Assembly (NCBI RefSeq): GCF_900115545.1
Contig: NZ_FOWV01000007.1
Span: 1-64,000 of the forward strand
Length of the DNA stretch: 64,000 nucleotides
From: Ralstonia sp. NFACC01
GTDB taxonomy: Bacteria; Pseudomonadota; Gammaproteobacteria; Burkholderiales; Burkholderiaceae
Direction: 5' to 3'
The notes beneath the pieces were generated by a model. The model was not told where the DNA came from. It saw only the letters and a list, made by a program, of their open reading frames with translations, and did not search any database. Below, one piece after another: positions 43,342 through 52,017 of the stretch. Within the stretch, counting starts at the first letter, position 1. The number at the start of each line of letters is the position of its first letter. The position numbers and the translations under genes were made by a program.

Positions 43342-43616
43342 CCAAAAACCGCCTCTACCTGGATGGCGCCGTCTCGGCACGCGCATTTCTGTGCCGCACG
43401 CACAGCGTCATGCGCGACCCTGGGCATTGCCGGCCCGGCAGGCTGCGCGAGCAGCTCACGTACTTTTCGGAACACGCGTATCCGCCGGCATTCGTGAAAG
43501 GCTTTATCGATGCCATCGACGCGTATCTGTCGATGTCGCTCGGGGGGAGCGACGTGGATCCGCACACGTGGGAGGTGTTGGCCGCCATTGAGCGCCGGCG
43601 GGTTTCCGCCGCATAA
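43332..43616 (+). CDS. 94-aa hypothetical protein under C4-like control
   Basis: No recognised family. Begins MSLTKNRLYLDGAVSARAFLC; two Cys near residues 21 and 33, a helical centre (FVKGFIDAIDAYLSMSLGG) and a basic C-terminus. GGAGG lies 6 bp before ATG 43332. Overlaps the 33-aa frame. Given the phage-type RNA upstream it may be a domesticated phage or satellite gene. Confidence 0.65.
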   Translation: MSLTKNRLYLDGAVSARAFLCRTHSVMRDPGHCRPGRLREQLTYFSEHAYPPAFVKGFIDAIDAYLSMSLGGSDVDPHTWEVLAAIERRRVSAA

Positions 43617-43733
43617 GAACAGTTGGACCCATCCCCGAGACGGGCGGGGATGCCGGCACCACGCTGCAACGCCGTGGAAGGCGCTGTGGCATGCTGGGCC
43701 CTCACATTTGAGGCGGATACAGCGGGAGCCATC

Positions 43734-44390
43734 TTGAAGCTCGATCACATCGCCTTCGTCGCGCAATCACTTGAACAGGCGCAGGCCTATGCCGCGCAGC
43801 GGTTTGGCGTGGCGCTGCCCGCAGGCGGCAAGCATCCCTTGATGGGCACGCACAACCTCGTCACGCAGATTGCGCCCGGCGTCTTTCTGGAGTTCATCGC
43901 CATCGACCCGGAGGCGGCGGCGCCCAACAGGACGCGCTGGTTTGCGCTCGACCGCCTGACGCGGGAAGGCACATTGGAAGAGGCGCCCCGGTTGTTCGGC
44001 TGGGTCGCGAGCGTTCCGGATCTGGCGCGCAACGTAAGCGAATCACCGCAGCACGAATTGCTGGAAGTGACGCGTGGCGATTTGCGATGGCACTTCTTTC
44101 ACCGCAGCGACGGTGAAGCGGAAGCGGGCGGTTGCTGGCCCGCACTCATCGACTGGGCAGGCGGCCAAAGCCCGGTCGACCGGATGCAGGAGGTTGGGCT
44201 GCGCCTGAACCAATTCCAACTCGCGCATCCGGGGATGCCGGCCATCCGCGCAAAGCTTCATGGGCTGGGGTGGAATGCTTCCGAGCCGGAGAACCAACAC
44301 GTCGAACTGACCGACTCGGCACGGCCGGCATTGACGCTTGTGCTCGATACGCCGAACGGGCGCGTGCAGATCGAAGGCGGCGGCCTGTAA
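43734..44390 (+). CDS. VOC-family protein (glyoxalase-like domain)
   Basis: 218 aa starting LDHIAFVAQSLEQAQAYAA, the Glyoxalase_3-type opening. GTHNLVTQIAPGVFLEFIAID follows in the first half, and a second betaalphabeta unit lies near residues 110-215. TTG 43734 is chosen because CGGGAG lies 6 bp before it and homology begins there; the frame stays open to about 43623. Enzyme activity unknown. Confidence 0.85.
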   Translation: MKLDHIAFVAQSLEQAQAYAAQRFGVALPAGGKHPLMGTHNLVTQIAPGVFLEFIAIDPEAAAPNRTRWFALDRLTREGTLEEAPRLFGWVASVPDLARNVSESPQHELLEVTRGDLRWHFFHRSDGEAEAGGCWPALIDWAGGQSPVDRMQEVGLRLNQFQLAHPGMPAIRAKLHGLGWNASEPENQHVELTDSARPALTLVLDTPNGRVQIEGGGL

Positions 44391-44404
44391 CCGCCGGCCA
44401 CGGG

Positions 44405-45289
44405 TCAGGCGGCGCGGCGCTCCGCCACGCGCTGCCGCGTAGAGAACCCGTCGCGCACGCATTGGGCCAACGCAAGCGCTGCGGCACTCGCGCCTTGCGC
44501 GGGCAGCAGCAGGCTGATCGCAAACATCGGCAGTTCAGGCAGGCCGGCTTCGGGGCCGAGGATGTCCAGGTCCGCCGGCACCGTCGGCGTCAGCCATGCC
44601 GTGACGGCCAGCCCGGTGCGCACCGTGGCGGTGGTCGCTTCAATGTTGCCGCTCTCGAACACCGTGCGCCATTCGATGCCCTGCTCGCCCAGCGCTTTGA
44701 GCACACGGGCCCGGAAGGCGCAGCTCTCGTCCACCATCGATAGCGGCAGTGGTCGTTTCGCATGCACATTGCCGCCGCGCGGGCCGACCCACACCAGACG
44801 TTCCACGCACAGGCATTCACCCGTCGCTTCATCCACCGGCGCTTCGACTACGGCGACGTCCAGCTCGCCGCGCGCAATGCTCTGCGCCAGCTCGGGCGAC
44901 GTCCCGCACACGATGGTCAATTCCACCGATGGCCACGCTTCGGTAAACGCCTTGAAGATTGGCGGGAAAACGGTGCCGACCAAGTCGTAAGGCACGCCCA
45001 GGCGCACCGGACCCTGCAGCGGGCGGGCGGCCATGTCGGCCCAGATCTCGTCGTTGAGCGCGAGCAGGCGCTTGGCACGGCCGAGGAAGCGTTCACCCGC
45101 GTGGGTGAGTTCCAGCCGCCGGCCGTCGCGCTCGAACAGGCGGCATTCGAACGCGTCTTCAAGCCGCTTGATCTGCTGGCTGATGGCGCCCTGCGTGAGG
45201 TGCAGCGCATTGGCGGCCACCGTCATGCTGGCGTTTTCGGCCACGGCAATGAAGGTGCGCACGAGGGTGATGTCGAGGTTCTTGGCCAT
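44405..45289 (-). CDS. LysR-family regulator
   Basis: 294 aa. HTH LVRTFIAVAENASMTVAANA and TQGAISQQIKRLEDAFE, then an effector domain of the group that regulates exporters. Divergent from the LysE-type exporter with a 105-bp gap, the classic LysG/LysE layout. Confidence 0.94.
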   Translation of the reverse strand: MAKNLDITLVRTFIAVAENASMTVAANALHLTQGAISQQIKRLEDAFECRLFERDGRRLELTHAGERFLGRAKRLLALNDEIWADMAARPLQGPVRLGVPYDLVGTVFPPIFKAFTEAWPSVELTIVCGTSPELAQSIARGELDVAVVEAPVDEATGECLCVERLVWVGPRGGNVHAKRPLPLSMVDESCAFRARVLKALGEQGIEWRTVFESGNIEATTATVRTGLAVTAWLTPTVPADLDILGPEAGLPELPMFAISLLLPAQGASAAALALAQCVRDGFSTRQRVAERRAA

Positions 45290-45394
45290 CGAGGCATTCT
45301 AGATGCTAATGGGTTGCATCAAAAACCTTCGATTTGCTAATGATTTTGCGCGCTCTACAGTGGGCCATCCGTCACCAACCGAAGAGTGCAGCCC

Positions 45395-46003
45395 ATGGCC
45401 GTCGAAGCGTTTTCCTCCATCGCGCCGCTGGTGTTGTTTGCCGTGGTGTCTACCGTGTCGCCGGGCGGGGCCACGACGCTGGCGACAGCCTCGGGGTCGC
45501 AATTTGGGTTTCGGCGCTCGATTCCGCTCATGGTGGGCATTGCCGTCGGGCTGGCTTCGTTGGCAGCGGGTGCGGCAGCGGGCTTGGCCGGGTTGCTGAT
45601 GGCCGCGCCGGGGCTGCTGCTGGTGATGAAGGCGGCGGGCTCAGCCTATCTGCTGTGGCTGGCGTGGAAGGTAGCGCGCAGCGGTCCGCCCAATCTCAAT
45701 GCCGCCGCCACGGTGCCGACCACGCTGCTGGGCGGTGCCTGCCTGCTGTGGCTGAACCCCAAGGGCTGGGCGATGGCATTGGGTGCGGCGGCTTCGTTCG
45801 CAATGCTGGCGAGCGGCCCGCTGCAGCTGGCGGCGCTGCTGGGCACGACCTTTGGGTTGGCTGCCCTGGCGTCGCTGTCGCTGTGGTGCGCGGCCGGGAT
45901 CGTGCTGGCGCGGCTGTTGAAGACGCCGCGCCAGTGGCGTGTGCTCAATGCGGTGCTGGGCGTGCTGCTGGCCGTCTCGATCGTGCCGATGTGGCAGCCG
46001 TGA
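45395..46003 (+). CDS. LysE/RhtB-family amino-acid exporter
   Basis: 202-aa inner-membrane exporter with six segments. N-terminal VSTVSPGGATTLATASG is the conserved first-loop motif, and a LLWLNPKGWAMALGAA segment lies in the middle. ATG 45395 chosen over a slightly longer frame. Controlled probably by the divergent LysR protein. Confidence 0.92.
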   Translation: MAVEAFSSIAPLVLFAVVSTVSPGGATTLATASGSQFGFRRSIPLMVGIAVGLASLAAGAAAGLAGLLMAAPGLLLVMKAAGSAYLLWLAWKVARSGPPNLNAAATVPTTLLGGACLLWLNPKGWAMALGAAASFAMLASGPLQLAALLGTTFGLAALASLSLWCAAGIVLARLLKTPRQWRVLNAVLGVLLAVSIVPMWQP

Positions 46004-46029
46004 TTGGGTGGTGATTGGGTGCCGGTCGA

Positions 46030-47454
46030 TCAGCGCACCAGCAGCTTCATCATCGTCTCGAACGTCTTGCCGTACGGCGCGCGGAACAGGCCCAGCCCGT
46101 TCAGCCGGGCCTGCTTGAACACCGGCTTCATCTTCGAGAACCGCTCGAACCCGTGGATGCCGTGGTACGCGCCCATGCCGCTGGCGCCCACGCCGCCAAA
46201 GGGCAGGTCGTCTTGCGCTACGTGCAGCAGCGTCTCGTTGATGCACACGCCGCCGGCAATGGTGCCGGCCATCACGCGGTCGACCGTGGCGCCGTTGCGC
46301 TCGAACAGGTATAGCGCGAGCGGCCGTGGGCGGGCGTTGATGTAGTCCAGCGCTTCGTCCAGCGTGCGATACGGCACCAGCGGCAGCAGCGGGCCGAAGA
46401 TTTCTTCCTGCATCACGCGCATTGCCTCGGTGCCGCCCGTGATGAGCGCAGGCGGGAACTGGCGCGTGCCTTCGTCGGGCACGGCGTTGGTGAGCGGCAG
46501 CACCTGCGCGCCCTGCTCGCGAGCCTCGTCGGCCAGGCTGGCCATGCGCTGGAAGTGGCGTGGGCTGATGAGTGTCGTGTAGTCGCGGTTACGCGCCATG
46601 TCGGGGTACATCTTGTCGACCAGCTTGCGTGCCGCATCGATAAAACGCTGCTCGGCGCCGGCGGGCAGCAATACGTAGTCGGGCGCCACGCAGGTCTGCC
46701 CTGCATTGAGTAGCTTGCCGACCAGCGTGCGCTCCACCGCGCGGTCGAAATCCGCATCCGGCCCGATGATCGTGGGTGATTTGCCGCCCAGCTCCAGCGT
46801 GACCGGCGTGAGGTTGTCGGCCGCAGCGCGCATGACGTGGTGGCCGACGTTGGTGGAGCCTGTGAACAACAGGTGATCGAACGGCAGCCGCGAGAACGCC
46901 TCGGCCACTGCCGCATCGCCATTGATGACGCGCACTTCATCGGCGGCAAAGTTGCGCTCGATGAGATCGGCAAACAGGGCGGAAAAGCGCGGCGTGTATT
47001 CCGAGAGCTTGACCATTGCGCGGTTGCCCGCCGCCAGCGCAGACACCAGCGGCCCGATGGTCAGATAGATCGGGTAATTCCAGGGCACGACGATGCCCGC
47101 CACCCCCAGCGGTTGCGGAATCAGCCGCGAGCTGGCGGGCCGGAACCACAGGCTCACGCCGCGCCGCTGCACGCGCATCCAGCGCTTGCCGTGCGATAGC
47201 GCGTGCTTGATGCCGTCCACGCTCGGAAAGATCTCCAGCAGGTCAGTCTCTTGCCGCGAGCGGTTGCCGAAGTCTGCGCTGACGGCCTGGGCGATGGCGT
47301 CGCGGTTGTCCATGACGAGGCGTTTGAGGCGCATCAGACGGTCGCGGCGCACAGGCCAGGCAGGCAGCATGTCGGCCTGATGGGCAGCGCGCATGGCCTC
47401 AAAGGTCTGCTGCATGCGAAGCAGGTGCGGGGCAGGCAGATCGGCAGGTTGCAT
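46030..47454 (-). CDS. Coniferyl-aldehyde-dehydrogenase-type aldehyde dehydrogenase
   Basis: 474-aa NAD(P)+ aldehyde dehydrogenase. VVPWNYPIYLTIGPLVSALA, LELGGKSPTIIG with the general-base Glu, catalytic Cys in NAGQTCVAPDYV, and FGGVGASGMGAYHG near the end, as in CalB-like enzymes. GGAG before ATG 47454. Divergent from the GMC alcohol oxidase/dehydrogenase, so the two may oxidise an alcohol to its acid in sequence. Confidence 0.94.
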   Translation of the reverse strand: MQPADLPAPHLLRMQQTFEAMRAAHQADMLPAWPVRRDRLMRLKRLVMDNRDAIAQAVSADFGNRSRQETDLLEIFPSVDGIKHALSHGKRWMRVQRRGVSLWFRPASSRLIPQPLGVAGIVVPWNYPIYLTIGPLVSALAAGNRAMVKLSEYTPRFSALFADLIERNFAADEVRVINGDAAVAEAFSRLPFDHLLFTGSTNVGHHVMRAAADNLTPVTLELGGKSPTIIGPDADFDRAVERTLVGKLLNAGQTCVAPDYVLLPAGAEQRFIDAARKLVDKMYPDMARNRDYTTLISPRHFQRMASLADEAREQGAQVLPLTNAVPDEGTRQFPPALITGGTEAMRVMQEEIFGPLLPLVPYRTLDEALDYINARPRPLALYLFERNGATVDRVMAGTIAGGVCINETLLHVAQDDLPFGGVGASGMGAYHGIHGFERFSKMKPVFKQARLNGLGLFRAPYGKTFETMMKLLVR

Positions 47455-47805
47455 GGGGGGCTCCTGGCAAGGTGGGCGGATCGGTGCAATTGCAAAGCAG
47501 TATGGTCGCCAGCCGCCATTGCGACGGCCTGATACGGCCCAGCCGTGTGCGGCATGCCCGGCCTGCGTGGGCGCACGCAACCGTGTGCCAGCGTGGAATT
47601 GCTGTGCCGCAATATCCAGCCGTTGGCTTCGGCTTAGGGGTTTGGGGGCTGCCTCCCGCCGCTTTGTTGCATGACATCGAACGATGCCTCTAATGCGGGT
47701 AAGCCCGGTCGTTTGAAACAACCCGGCACGCCTAGGATGTGAGTTCGTGACCGGCAATAAGCCGGCGGCGTCGCTCGCCCATTAGAAAACCATCCGGAGA
47801 CACCC
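47455..47805. other. Divergent intergenic region, ALDH / GMC gene
   Basis: 351 bp without a gene. The only structure seen is a hairpin CCGGC-AATAA-GCCGG (47751-47765) in the GMC leader. No convincing promoter or operator was recognised. Confidence 0.5.
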
Positions 47806-49536
47806 ATGGCCACCGAATCGCAGACATCCGCGCTCACCTTTGACTACGTCATCGTCGGCGCAGGCTCAGCCGGTTGCGCGCTTGCCAGCCGGCTGACCGA
47901 AGACCCAGACGTGACCGTCGCGCTGCTGGAAGCTGGGCCGCACGATCATCATCTTTCCGTCTGGGTGCCGGCCGGATGCGCGGCGTCGCTGCCGTTCAAG
48001 AACAAGCGCAACTATGGGTTCCAGACCGTGCCGCAAGCCGGGCTGGGCGGGCGTCAGGGCTATCAGCCGCGCGGGCGGGGGCTGGGTGGCAGCTCTTCGC
48101 TCAACGCGATGATCTACATCCGCGGCACGCCGAGCGACTACAACCACTGGGCGGCGCTCGGCTGCACCGGCTGGAGCTGGAGCGACGTGCTGCCCTACTT
48201 CAAGCGCTCCGAAGGCAACGAGCGTTTTGCCGGCCGCGATGACGACGCGCTGCACGGCGGCACCGGCCCGTTGCACGTGAGCGACCTGCGCACCGGCAAC
48301 CCCATCGCACAACGTTTTGTCGATGCCGGCGTGGCCGCAGGCTACCGCCGCAACAACGATTTCAACGGCCCCGATCAGGAAGGCGTCGGCCCATACCAGG
48401 TCACGCAATACAACGGCGAGCGCTGGAACGCCGCACGCGCCTACCTGCACGGCGGCGACAAGGCCGACGCCACGTTCAGCCGCAATCGCCGCCAGCTGAC
48501 AGTGATGCCCGACACGCAGGCGCTGCGCATCGTCTTTGAAGGCAAGCGCGCGGCGGGTGTGGTGGTGGAGCGTGCGGGCCGCACGGAAACCCTGCGCGCG
48601 CGCCGCGAGGTGATCGTCTCATCGGGCGCGTTCGGCTCGCCGCAGTTGCTCATGGCTTCAGGCGTGGGCCCGGCGGAGCATCTGCGCTCGCTCGGCATTC
48701 CGGTCGTGCACGACCTGCCCGGCGTCGGCCAGAACCTGCAGGATCACCTCGACATCATCCTGCACAAGAAAGTCTTCAACCTCGATCTGATCGGCTATTC
48801 CGCGCGCGGCAGCGCCCACATGCTGGGCGAGATCCTGCGCTACCGGCGCGAGCGTCGCGGCATGCTGGCGACCAACTTTGCCGAAGCCGGCGGCTTCATC
48901 AAGAGCCGGCCCGATCTGGCCGATCCCGATCTGCAACTGCACTTCGTGGTCGCCATGGCCGACAACCACAACCGCACGTTCAACTACGGCCACGGCTATT
49001 CGTGCCACGTGTGCGTGCTGCGCCCGAAGAGCCGCGGCGAAGTGCGCCTGGCCTCCGCCGACACGCGCGAGGCCCCGCTGATCGACCCGCGTTTCCTGTC
49101 CGACCCCGACGACATGAACGGCATGCTTGCCGGCTTCCGCGCCGTGAAGAGCATCTTCGCGCAGCGTCCGTTGGCTGACCTTGGCGGGCGTGAGCTGTAT
49201 TCCGGAAATATCCGCGGCGATGGCTCCGACGACGAAGCCGTCCGCGCCCTCATCCGCCAGCACGCCGACACCATCTATCACCCCGTCGGCACCTGCAAGA
49301 TGGGCAGCGCCGACGACGCAATGGCGGTGGTCGACCCGGAACTGCGCGTGCGCGGCCTGACAGGCCTGCGCGTGATCGACGGCTCCGTCATGCCGACGCT
49401 CATCGGCGGCAACACCAACGCCCCGATCATCATGATTGCCGAGCGCGCCGCCGACCTGATGCGCCAGGGCGGACGCCCGACGTTAAATGTGGTGAGCGGC
49501 ATCCCCGCGCAAGCAGCACCGGCCGAGGTGCACTGA
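47806..49536 (+). CDS. GMC-family alcohol oxidoreductase
   Basis: 576-aa FAD enzyme of the choline dehydrogenase/AlkJ group. FAD motif VGAGSAGCALASRL at about residues 15-28, GMC signature 1 GRGLGGSSSLNAMIYIRG, signature 2 SSGAFGSPQLLMASGVGP, C-terminal YHPVGTCKMG with the catalytic His, and GGNTNAP. It oxidises a primary alcohol; the paired divergent aldehyde dehydrogenase fits. CGGAG precedes ATG 47806. Confidence 0.95.
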   Translation: MATESQTSALTFDYVIVGAGSAGCALASRLTEDPDVTVALLEAGPHDHHLSVWVPAGCAASLPFKNKRNYGFQTVPQAGLGGRQGYQPRGRGLGGSSSLNAMIYIRGTPSDYNHWAALGCTGWSWSDVLPYFKRSEGNERFAGRDDDALHGGTGPLHVSDLRTGNPIAQRFVDAGVAAGYRRNNDFNGPDQEGVGPYQVTQYNGERWNAARAYLHGGDKADATFSRNRRQLTVMPDTQALRIVFEGKRAAGVVVERAGRTETLRARREVIVSSGAFGSPQLLMASGVGPAEHLRSLGIPVVHDLPGVGQNLQDHLDIILHKKVFNLDLIGYSARGSAHMLGEILRYRRERRGMLATNFAEAGGFIKSRPDLADPDLQLHFVVAMADNHNRTFNYGHGYSCHVCVLRPKSRGEVRLASADTREAPLIDPRFLSDPDDMNGMLAGFRAVKSIFAQRPLADLGGRELYSGNIRGDGSDDEAVRALIRQHADTIYHPVGTCKMGSADDAMAVVDPELRVRGLTGLRVIDGSVMPTLIGGNTNAPIIMIAERAADLMRQGGRPTLNVVSGIPAQAAPAEVH

Positions 49537-49603
49537 AAACAGCGAGGGCGACGAACCGCAGCGCCGCCCTCCGCATACCAACGGTGTGGCCGTTGGAGCC
49601 CTA

Positions 49604-49717
49604 GATGGCGCCTTGAATTTCTGTGAGCGGGCGGAAAAAGGAAGGAGGCCTGTCTGAGCGCAGCGAGTTTGCCTCCTTCCCCGCACGGTCACAGAAATTC
49701 AAGGAGAAGTCGCCATC
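49604..49717. repeat. Long palindromic part of dispersed repeat, copy 2
   Basis: Nested palindrome downstream of the GMC gene. Outer arms GATGGCG/CGCCATC (49604-49610, 49711-49717), a perfect 16-bp pair at 49611-49626 and 49689-49704, and an inner perfect 10-bp pair GGAAGGAGGC/GCCTCCTTCC (49640-49649, 49671-49680). The loop holds TGAGCGCAGCGAG. Confidence 0.9.
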
Positions 49718-49800
49718 TCGGGCGCGCCTTTCTTTGCTTACTTTCTTTGGCAAGACAAAGAAAGTGAGTCAGCCCCGGCAGGGGATGAAACCAGGGATGC
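49695..49800. repeat. Dispersed intergenic repeat, copy 2
   Basis: Matches bases 1-107 nearly identically, including the CTTACTTTCTTTG/CAAAGAAAGTGAG hairpin and the following AGCCCCGGCAGGGGATG. It overlaps the right arm of the palindrome. Fills most of the 303-bp gap between the GMC gene and the convergent binding-protein gene. Confidence 0.9.
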
Positions 49801-49839
49801 CCCAACAACATCAACGAGCACCCCGAAGCAAATCAGACA

Positions 49840-50748
49840 TCAGTTCCCGGCACTATCCGTAGGCGTATTAAACGAATCCCGCAGCAAATAACTCATCGGC
49901 ACCTCCAGATTCACCCCATTCGGCGGAATCGGCTGCTGAAACCACTTCTTGTACAGCTTCGGCACCTCGCCATCGACAATCAGCCGCGTCATCGACTGGT
50001 CGATCAGCTTCTTGAACTCCGGGTCTTGCTTGCTGAGCATGATCGCGTACGACGACACGAGCTGCGTCTTGCCCGTCAGGCGGTAATCGGCCGGGTTCTT
50101 GGCCGTGGCGCGCATGCCCGAGAGCAGGATGTCGTCACCGGCAAACGCATTGGCGCGGCCATCGGCCAGCATCGCAAACGCGCTGCGCAGGTCGTTGGCA
50201 TCTACCACCTGCATCGTCATGCCCGTCTCGTTGAGCTTGCGTGCGAGATCGGCATTGCTCGATCCGCGCGCGGCCACCACCGTCTTGCCGTTCAGGTCTT
50301 CCCATTGCTGGATCGGCGAGCCAGCCTTCACCAGCATGCGGCCCTTGGTGATGTAGTGCGGGATCGTGAAGGCGACTTTCTCACGGCGCTCGCGCGAGTT
50401 GTTGGTCGAGCCGCATTCCAGATCGGCCTTGCCCGAGGCGACCACGTCCATGCGTGTGGCGGCTGTCACCGGCACGTACTGCACCTTCAGGTCGGGGCGC
50501 TTGAGCGAGGTCTTGATCGAATCGATCAGGCGGGAGCAGATGTCGATCGTGTAGCCGACCGGCTTGGTGCCATCAAGGTACGAAAACGGAATCGAGTCTT
50601 CCCGATACGCCACGTGCACCGTGCCCGAATCGCGGATGCGATCGAGCGTCGGGGTGGCGGCAACGGCGGTGGACGGGAAGACAGCGGTGGAAACAGCAGC
50701 GGGAACGGCAAGCGCGGCCAGCAGCCACGTGCGCGCAGCGAACGGCAT
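49840..50748 (-). CDS. Glutamate/aspartate-type family 3 binding protein (GltI-like) A
   Basis: 302 aa, signal peptide about 1-33 (AVA-ATP). TLDRIRDSGTVHVAYREDSIPFSY, LECGSTNNSRERREKVAF and KKWFQQPIPPNGVNLEVP are GltI-type motifs. It probably binds acidic or polar amino acids in the periplasm. There is no permease or ATPase beside it. A close paralogue lies 257 bp upstream on the same strand. Confidence 0.93.
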   Translation of the reverse strand: MPFAARTWLLAALAVPAAVSTAVFPSTAVAATPTLDRIRDSGTVHVAYREDSIPFSYLDGTKPVGYTIDICSRLIDSIKTSLKRPDLKVQYVPVTAATRMDVVASGKADLECGSTNNSRERREKVAFTIPHYITKGRMLVKAGSPIQQWEDLNGKTVVAARGSSNADLARKLNETGMTMQVVDANDLRSAFAMLADGRANAFAGDDILLSGMRATAKNPADYRLTGKTQLVSSYAIMLSKQDPEFKKLIDQSMTRLIVDGEVPKLYKKWFQQPIPPNGVNLEVPMSYLLRDSFNTPTDSAGN

Positions 50749-51005
50749 CGTCAAAGGTCCTAGGAGAGTTTCGGGCTTCTAATGGCCAGCCGACCGCATC
50801 GGGGCCCTATCGATGCGGCCGTGCGCGCAATCGATTGCCGGGCGACATCCGCCCGGCTGCGCAGCATTGGCTGGGGCGCGTCGTCACTCCCCCCGGGAAT
50901 GCCAAAGCGTGAAGCAATGTCACGCGCCGCCATGGGCGCGCATTATGCGCTGAATGCGGGTATACCCTCAAGCACCTTCTCGGTGCGTGGTTGATCAGCG
51001 TTGCA

Positions 51006-51893
51006 CTAATCCGCCACCTTGTCGGTCGGGAACTTGAACGAGTCGCGCAGCAGGAAGCTCATCGGGATCTCCAGCTTCACGCCATTGGGCGGAATGGGTT
51101 GCTGGAACCACTTTTTGTAGAGCTTTTCCGCCTCGCCATCGAGGATCGTGCGTGACATGGCCAGGTCGATCACCTTCTTGAACTCGGCGTCGTCTTTGCC
51201 GAGCATGATCGCGTACGGCGCCACCGCCAGGTTGCTGCCGACGACCGCGTAGTCCGCCGGGTTTGGCGACGTCGCCCGGAAGCCATAGAGCAGCACATCA
51301 TCCATCGCAAACGCATCGGCTTTGCCGGCCGCCACCATGCCGAAGGCTTCGGCGTGGTCGCGGGCCTCTACCACGTTGACCCTGAGCACGCGCGCATCGG
51401 CCATCGCGCGGATCTGCCCGCCGTTCGTGCTGCCGCGCGTGGACACCACCGTCTTGTTGTTGAGATCTTCCCAGCGGTGGATGCCCGAACTGGTCTTCAC
51501 CAGCATGCGGCTGCTGGCAATGTAATGCGGAATAGTGAACGCTACCTTCTCGCGGCGCTCGCGCGTGTTGTTGGTCGATCCGCATTCGAGATCTGCGCGG
51601 CCCTCGGTGATGGCGCCGATGCGCGTGGCTGGCGTCACGGGCACGTATTGCACCTTCAGGTCGGGCCGCTTGACCGCCACCTTGACCGCCTCGACCAGCC
51701 TCGCGCAGAGGTCGATCGAATATCCCACCGGCTTGCCGCCATCGACATAGGAGAACGGTACGGAGTTCTCGCGATACGCCAGCCGGACAGTGCCGGTATC
51801 GCGGATGCGGTCAAGCACGGGGGATGCAGCCAACGCCTGGAAAGCGCACAACGCCAGGCCGGCCGCGAGCAATACGCGGGTCGGATGCGGCAC
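51006..51893 (-). CDS. Glutamate/aspartate-type family 3 binding protein (GltI-like) B
   Basis: 295 aa, signal peptide 1-22 (QALA-ASP). Very similar to protein A: the LDRIRDTGTVRLAYRENSVPFSY, LECGSTNNTRERREKVAF and KKWFQQPIPPNGVKLEIP blocks are shared, with most change in the central ligand lobe. A tandem duplication that probably gave two ligand specificities. Needs a transporter encoded elsewhere. Confidence 0.93.
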   Translation of the reverse strand: MPHPTRVLLAAGLALCAFQALAASPVLDRIRDTGTVRLAYRENSVPFSYVDGGKPVGYSIDLCARLVEAVKVAVKRPDLKVQYVPVTPATRIGAITEGRADLECGSTNNTRERREKVAFTIPHYIASSRMLVKTSSGIHRWEDLNNKTVVSTRGSTNGGQIRAMADARVLRVNVVEARDHAEAFGMVAAGKADAFAMDDVLLYGFRATSPNPADYAVVGSNLAVAPYAIMLGKDDAEFKKVIDLAMSRTILDGEAEKLYKKWFQQPIPPNGVKLEIPMSFLLRDSFKFPTDKVAD

Positions 51894-52017
51894 GGGATGT
51901 CTCCTGTCTGGTTATTTTTCTGGTGCCGGCGCGCTCGCGCGGCTCCCCCACCCTAGGCGATGTGATCTTTCATCCCGCTTTCACGCCGGCCGCCCCGTGT
52001 TTCTCTTCACAGAATCT

